Part shown: positions 58,693 to 64,000 of the stretch, in pieces | Numbering within the stretch: the first letter of the stretch is position 1 | Layout: each line of letters opens with the position of its first letter | Assembly: GCA_034766995.1 (NCBI GenBank) | Contig: CM068313.1 | Location: forward strand, 58,762,377 to 58,826,376 | Origin: Acanthacorydalis orientalis | Taxonomy: Eukaryota; Arthropoda; Insecta; Megaloptera; Corydalidae | Reading direction: 5' to 3' | DNA: 64,000 nt | Translations under genes and position numbers: made by a program | The notes under the pieces: model-generated | What the model was told of the DNA's origin: nothing | The model's database searches: none | What the model saw: only the letters and a program-made list of their open reading frames with translations

Positions 58693-60660
58693 AAGCAAAA
58701 TACGCATAAATGCAAGACTGGAAAGAAGAAAACTTTTCAGGACTCCGAGGAAGACAATTAATATTCAAACTCGAGAAGAGAGAAAAGTAGAATTTGAAAT
58801 AGAATTAAAAAACCGTTTTGATATATTGGAGAACGTAAATGCGAATGTAGAAGAAAAAGTGGTTGAAATTATTATAGAGTCCGCACAAGAAATAGGAGGA
58901 TCCCTTAAAATAAAATCAAATAAGAAAATATCAGAAAAACTAAATGTCCAATGAAGAAGAAAAAGGAAATAAAACTAACATAATGTGAAAGACCAAATCG
59001 AATATATCGAATTTGGCAAAACAGTGAGGAAGTGTATTAGAGAAGACGTTCGAAGGTACAACAATGAACTAATTAAGAATACTATCGAAGAAAGTAAAAG
59101 CTACCGAAAAATGAAACAAAGCTTAATGATTGGCAAAGAACATATAACTGCCTTGAAATTAGATGATCGGAGCAGAATCTTCAACAAAAAGGGAATCATT
59201 AAAAGAGAAGAAGAATTCTACACAGACCTATACAAAAATACATGTAACAAAGAAAACGAGAATAGAAAACATACAAACCAAGGTGTCCCATCAGTGCTAC
59301 CGGAAGAGGTTATGTATGCAATAAAGAATATGAAAAATAGAAGAGCAGCCGGAAATGATGGGTTAATAGCAGAAATTTTCAAGTTAGTAGGAGAAAAAAA
59401 CAGAAAAAGTTCTCGCTGATATATTCACTGCTTGTATACAAAAAAGAACTATCCCAGATAAATGGAACGAAGCCACCGTAATTCTCCTACACAAGAAAGG
59501 AGATAAAGAAGGTTTGAAAAATTATCGGCCGATTAGTTTACTACCTACAATATATAAGATCTCTACAAAAATAATTTCGAAACGTCTAGAAGTGCAACTA
59601 GATTTCGCCCAACCAAGGGAACAAGCAGGATTTAGAACCGGATTTAGTACAATGGATCATATACAAATAGTGAGAGAAGTAATAAGCCGGTCAAATGAAT
59701 ACCAAATACCAGTGTGTCTTGGATTTATAGACTACGAGAAGGCTTTCGACTCCATCACCACCCTGTCGGTAATATCTGCATTGAAGAACCAGGGCATAGA
59801 GGGCACATATATCGAGCTGCTAGATAACATCTATAAAAAAACAACGATGTCGGTGAAGCTACATGAAGAAACAAGAAAGATAAAAATCGAGAAAGGTGTA
59901 AGACAGGGAGATGCAATTTCTCCGAAATTGTTTACTGCGGCCTTAGAAGAAGTATTCAAATCGCTCGACTGGGAGGACAAAGGAATCGAGATAAAGGGCG
60001 AAAGATTAAGTCATCTCCGGTTTGTAGATGATATAGTTATTTTCGCAGGTACTGCCGAAGATTGCAAAAGAGGATAGGAGAACTAAACGATGCCAGTCAA
60101 AAAATCGCCCTCAACATGAATCATACAAAGACAAAAGTGCTGTTCAGTGCGTTTGTCTGTCCGAAGAGAATTGAAATAAAGGAACGGAAATAGAAGAAGT
60201 CACGAAATATGTTTATCTAGGCCAGCTTATCAACAGAGATGGATCATTCACTGAAGAAGTAAATAGGAGAATAAAAATGGGATGGAGCTCTTTTGGACGA
60301 AACGCCTCGATATTTAAATCAACAATCCCACTCTGTTTAAAGAAAAAAGTATTCGATCAGTGTATACTACCGGTCCTTACCTACGGCAGCGAAACATGGG
60401 TGCTTAACGCCAAAATAGTTCAAAGACTCCAAACAACACAACGAAGTATGGAACGATGCATGTTGAGAATAACAAGAAGAGATAGAAGGAGAATAGAATG
60501 GATACGAAAACAAACAGGAGTCACAGATATAATAAGAAGAGTAAAGAGTCTGAAATGGAAATGGGCGGGACATATCGCAAGAAGGGAAGACAACCGATGG
60601 ACAAGAGAAATTATTGACTGGGAATCAAGGAATATGAAAAGACCCAGAAAGAGACTGTTT
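58693..60660 (+). mobile_element. RTE-like LINE, 5'-truncated and frame-broken
   Basis: It starts abruptly in what looks like the end of the endonuclease domain (RKVEFEIELKNRFDILEN, frame 58682-58954). The region before the RT follows (58985-59419, with PEEVMYAIKNMKNRRAAGNDGL). Reverse transcriptase (59405-60077) has NYRPISLLPTIYKI, EQAGFRTGFSTMDHI, FIDYEKAFDSI and RFVDDIVIF with the catalytic Asp pair. The C-terminal part (60277-60675) has YGSETWVLNAK and KWAGHIARR. Frame changes occur near 58960, 59400, 60070 and 60190. 5' truncation is typical of target-primed insertion. Confidence 0.85.
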
Positions 60661-61496
60661 CGTAGCAAAAAATAGAAATGATATTGATTCAATCTTAAAT
60701 ACACCAAATATTGAAACTAACTAAAATTACGTTCACCCTTCATAAAATTTCGTACATTTCATTACAGAAAAAGAAAGTTCAGTGCATCTGCATAAACTCA
60801 TTAAAAACGCATTTACGAAAAATATTGTATGTCGAACGCAGAACACCTTGTTGCCAGATTTTATTTATATTATCTTAAAATGTACAACTAGTATTCAGTT
60901 TTGTATTTCAAAACGGACATTTGTATATACCAAACATCTGGCATTATTTAAACTGTAGTAAGTAGCCAGCCGAACCCGCAGTGCATCCTTTAAAATACCC
61001 CGCAATAAAATAAATGGTCTAAAGCAGCGCAGATAAACTCTCGGGGAAATTTTTGTACGTGACAAACAATTGAGTCGGCGTACTTACAAACGAGACTACC
61101 GATGCGCTCGGACCCCTTTTCTATGGCAGGGGCAATAAACGGTCTGTCTACAGGGGGCTGGCCAAGGAAAGCGAAAATTCGGACGATGTTTCTCAGCGAT
61201 GGGAAACTAGACAGTCGCATCGAACAACTCGAACTGACCGGTCGAGTTGTTGAAACATAGAAACACGAAGCACATTTGTATCACTTAGTTTGATTGTCAA
61301 CTTGTATTCTTTCGATAGTTATAATCATACTGTGACTGCATTATTTCCTCATATTTATTAATAAATACAGCAATTATATTTGAACTATTGGTGTTTTTTA
61401 CTCAGTAATAAAAGAGCAGTAAATACATCAAAACCTTTTTATATAAACATTCAAAAACAGTTAAATCACGTTAAGTCGGGGTTTAACAAATTTTCC
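60661..61496. other. Unassigned sequence with a GC-richer block
   Basis: The part 60960-61260 is GC-richer and contains an inverted repeat (AACAACTCGA near 61222 and TCGAGTTGTT near 61241). No frame with recognisable domains was found. It could be LTR or untranslated sequence of a retroelement. Confidence 0.3.
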
Positions 61497-61634
61497 AGAG
61501 ACCAATGAACAGATGGGATAAGGATATTAAAAATTTTATTGGAAAACTGTGGAAAAGAGAGGCACTGAATCGAACAAAATGGAAAATCATGGAAGAAGCC
61601 TTTATCCAGCAGTGGAGTAACAGGGGCTGAAGAT

Positions 61635-61712
<78 letters not shown>
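61497..61712 (+). mobile_element. 3' end of an RTE-like LINE plus its (TA)n tail
   Basis: The + strand frame RPMNRWDKDIKNFIGKLWKR continues to EEAFIQQWSNRG and a TGA at 61628-61630, the C-terminus of RTE-type proteins. A (TA)n tract begins directly after (61635-61712); RTE elements commonly end in short simple repeats. It is a separate copy from the element at 58693, because the two overlap in the same protein region. Confidence 0.65.
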
Positions 61713-62260
61713 TTGTCAGATTTAGAAATTTAAATATGTATTAAAATTGAAATCTGATCTTATTAAGTGTTTTTATTATATATTTGGAGTTTTATTGTTT
61801 GTAATTTTAAGTAAAATTATTGCTACTTTATATCATCCATAATATGAATATTGTTGACAGATGTTTCCAGTACAAATGTATCATAGTTAGAATTTGAAAT
61901 AAGTATTAAAATCTGCTCTTATTGTATGATTTTAATATATATTTGGGTTCCCTTATTTGGAATTTGAAGTAAAATTACTGCTAGTTTAATTTAAATCAAC
62001 CATTATATGAATATTCTTGACAGATTGTTTCCATTACAAATGCATCGTAGAAAACTAAATATGTATTTAGATTGAAATCCACTATAATAACATGTATTTA
62101 TAAATATGTGGAGTTCCCTTAAGTGTAATTTGATGTTAAATTTCTGTCAGTTTATTGTAAATTGAGTATAACAAGAATATTTTTTGGAAATCAGAAATGT
62201 ATTAAACATGTTGGAGCTGCCCTTTTTATATTTTAATATTAAATACCTTGTCAGTTAAAT
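61713..62260. repeat. Degenerate tandem repeat, about 160-165-bp unit
   Basis: Words such as GGAGTT/GGGTTCCCTTA, TGAATATTnTTGACAGAT and TACAAATG recur near 61784, 61945 and 62110, giving three to four diverged units. Confidence 0.6.
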
Positions 62261-62370
62261 TTTCTTATTTTATACAACTACTTTGATATTTTTCATTGGA
62301 AAAATTTTATTCATTCATATTCAGAGTGTACATTAAGTCTTTTCGCTGTCTTTTTTGGTTACAGTTTATT

Positions 62371-62412
<42 letters not shown>

Positions 62413-62939
62413 AATAATTAAACAAATTTTTAGAACATTTATGTAAATTCAAACAAATATTGTGAAGAATTAACATAAACTTCTTGTAATTATTTAATAG
62501 CCGTATCCTGTTATAATCGAAATATTTATTCTCAGCATCAGTGAATATAAGACTTCACAGCTAATAGTCTATTTCATGTGCGGGTCAATGCTTCACAGAG
62601 CGTTTTGTTTATATAAGATTTGGAAAATTATATAAAACTACAGCCATGATCTTTTGTGTCAGTGAAATTATATATTTATTTATTCAGTCGTGTCTAGTTT
62701 TTAAGGTGATTTGGTTGCTGCATAGTACTATTGTAAGAATTACACTTTAATAGATATTTTCTTTAATTTTATTCAATTAAAGTTTTTAATATAATTGCAT
62801 GATTTCCTTCTTAGTATAAATATATCTTGATATCATCTATGATGAGTTCTAAATAAATGAATATATAAATATATACATATATATATATATATATATCCTA
62901 CCATTCAATCTTTGACTGAAAATAAATTTGTCTATTTAT

Positions 62940-63490
62940 ACATTTGAATCATACTTTAAATATAAATTTATGCACTTAGAGAAATACTTAACAATTTCCT
63001 ATATTATTATTTTTATAATAAATTTGATTACTAATATATTAGTCAGACTTTTAATATAAATTTATACTCAAAATTTTGTACCTGTATTATTTCCAGTTTA
63101 ATTAATTATTCATATGTACATTGTTGATATCTTTGAATAATACCTATCACTATATACCCCGTTCGCCTGTCATCAAATTTGGTTACTAATATATTAGAAT
63201 CATACTTTAAATAAGTATATTTTTTAAAACTATAAATTTTAACATCTTTTACTTGCATTATATCCATTAATTTATTAATTCATGTTTATATTTGATATAC
63301 TTGTTTGAATAATACCTGTTAGCCATACATGCATTTCATGTACAGTTAAATCAAATTTGGGTTATTAAATAATTAGAATCAGAATTTTTGATATATATAT
63401 ATAATTATGTAGCATTAAAAAATATACATAAAAATTTGTTCTTACAATAATTTCATGTATAGCTAAGATCAAATTTGATTATTTAATTAG
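62940..63490. repeat. Degenerate tandem repeat, about 120-180-bp unit
   Basis: CAAATTTG-x-TTA...ATTAGAATCA recurs near 63021, 63173, 63351 and 63470, with TTTGAATAATACCT shared between units. Strongly AT-rich and non-coding. Confidence 0.55.
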
Positions 63491-63511
63491 AATCAGATTT
63501 AAATATATATT

Positions 63512-63541
63512 CGAAGCATTAAAATATATTTTAATGCTTCG
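63512..63541. repeat. Perfect 30-bp palindrome next to a LINE
   Basis: CGAAGCATTAAAAT at 63512-63525 is followed, after two to four central bases, by its exact reverse complement ending at 63541. It ends six bases before the LINE coding frame begins. Confidence 0.9.
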
Positions 63542-63546
63542 ATATA

Positions 63547-64000
63547 TTCGAAGCAGAATTCAGTGACAAGGAAGCAGAGGAGCAGGCAGGCTTCCGGGTA
63601 GGAAGATCAATAATAGACCACCTATACTCGGTAGCCCAAATAATGGAAAAGAAAAGTGCGTTCAACCAAGAGACACACCTGGTGTTTATAGACTTGAAAA
63701 AAGCCTACGATAACGTTCCACAAAATAAGCTCTGGGAAGCATTAGAAACAACAAACATAAGTGTAAACATAATAAAAGCCATAAAACGCCTATACCAACA
63801 AGCAACAGCTAAAATAAAGATGGGACAAAGATTATCCAAGGGGTTCAGAATAACTAAAGGACTTAAACAGGGATGCTGTCTATCCACGACCTTGTTTAAG
63901 ATTTACTTAGAGCAAGCACTAAAGCAATGGAAAAAGAAATGCAAAAATATGGGCATACCCTTGACCGGTAGCACTATCTATACACTATGCTTCGCAGACG
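63547..64000 (+). pseudogene. Non-LTR retrotransposon reverse transcriptase, partial (runs off the window)
   Basis: An uninterrupted 151-codon frame without its N-terminus. Motifs in order: EEQAGFRVGRSIIDHLY, THLVFIDLKKAYDNVP (first catalytic Asp), GLKQGCCLSTTLF and CFAD at the very last base (start of the FADD catalytic pair). It differs from the RTE-like copy at 58.7 kb and is another LINE lineage. It starts in mid-domain, so it is either 5'-truncated or joined to the preceding palindrome by rearrangement. Whether it is complete downstream cannot be seen. Confidence 0.8.

Overview
The window looks like AT-rich insect nuclear DNA, most likely hymenopteran. It holds spliced genes with short introns, long (TA)n tracts, very many mariner-type transposons, piggyBac relatives with TTAA target sites, and a copia element primed by an initiator tRNA-Met half. 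The insect call follows from the gene and element families; the order is inference. No rRNA, true tRNA, CRISPR array or bacterial-type operon was seen. Two host genes are supported, in tandem on the + strand. One is an Aven-like cell-death/checkpoint regulator (four exons, 35048-37044, 396 aa). The other is an EDEM2-like ER mannosidase-family protein of glycoprotein ERAD (eight exons, 37718-46187, 678 aa). All splice junctions are GT/AG and keep frame. Nothing suggests the two genes share a pathway. 

Layout. 0-5 kb: a hairpin-containing interspersed repeat found twice, a broken mariner and a piggyBac-like remnant. 5.8-8.6 kb: two 715-bp TTAA-bounded MITE copies, the second nested in a larger TTAA-bounded element. 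9.3-13.5 kb: deleted mariners, a chimeric mariner and a solo mariner end. 15-18.3 kb: a decayed mariner and a piggyBac-like element with clear ends. 19-24 kb: mariner fragments, a perfect 26-bp hairpin, a second piggyBac remnant and a nearly complete mariner. 25.3-26.2 kb: an 887-bp palindrome with tRNA-like sequence in both arms. 26.6-32.4 kb: more deleted mariners and a Tc1-like remnant. 33.1-33.9 kb: a 21-bp-period pyrimidine-rich minisatellite. 35-46.2 kb: the two host genes; the last-but-one intron of the EDEM2 gene carries an antisense mariner with an intact 349-aa transposase. 

47-58.7 kb is a nested stack. An old gypsy-like retrotransposon on the - strand is split by a PIF/Harbinger element (TAA duplication), a complete young copia element (258-bp LTRs, 5-bp duplication, one 1343-aa open frame) and a mariner (TA duplication), and is cut at its 5' side by an RTE-like LINE. 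The gypsy reading frame resumes across the copia and mariner junctions, so it is the older host. 58.7-64 kb holds LINE fragments, degenerate tandem repeats, and a second LINE reverse transcriptase that runs off the window at its catalytic FADD motif.
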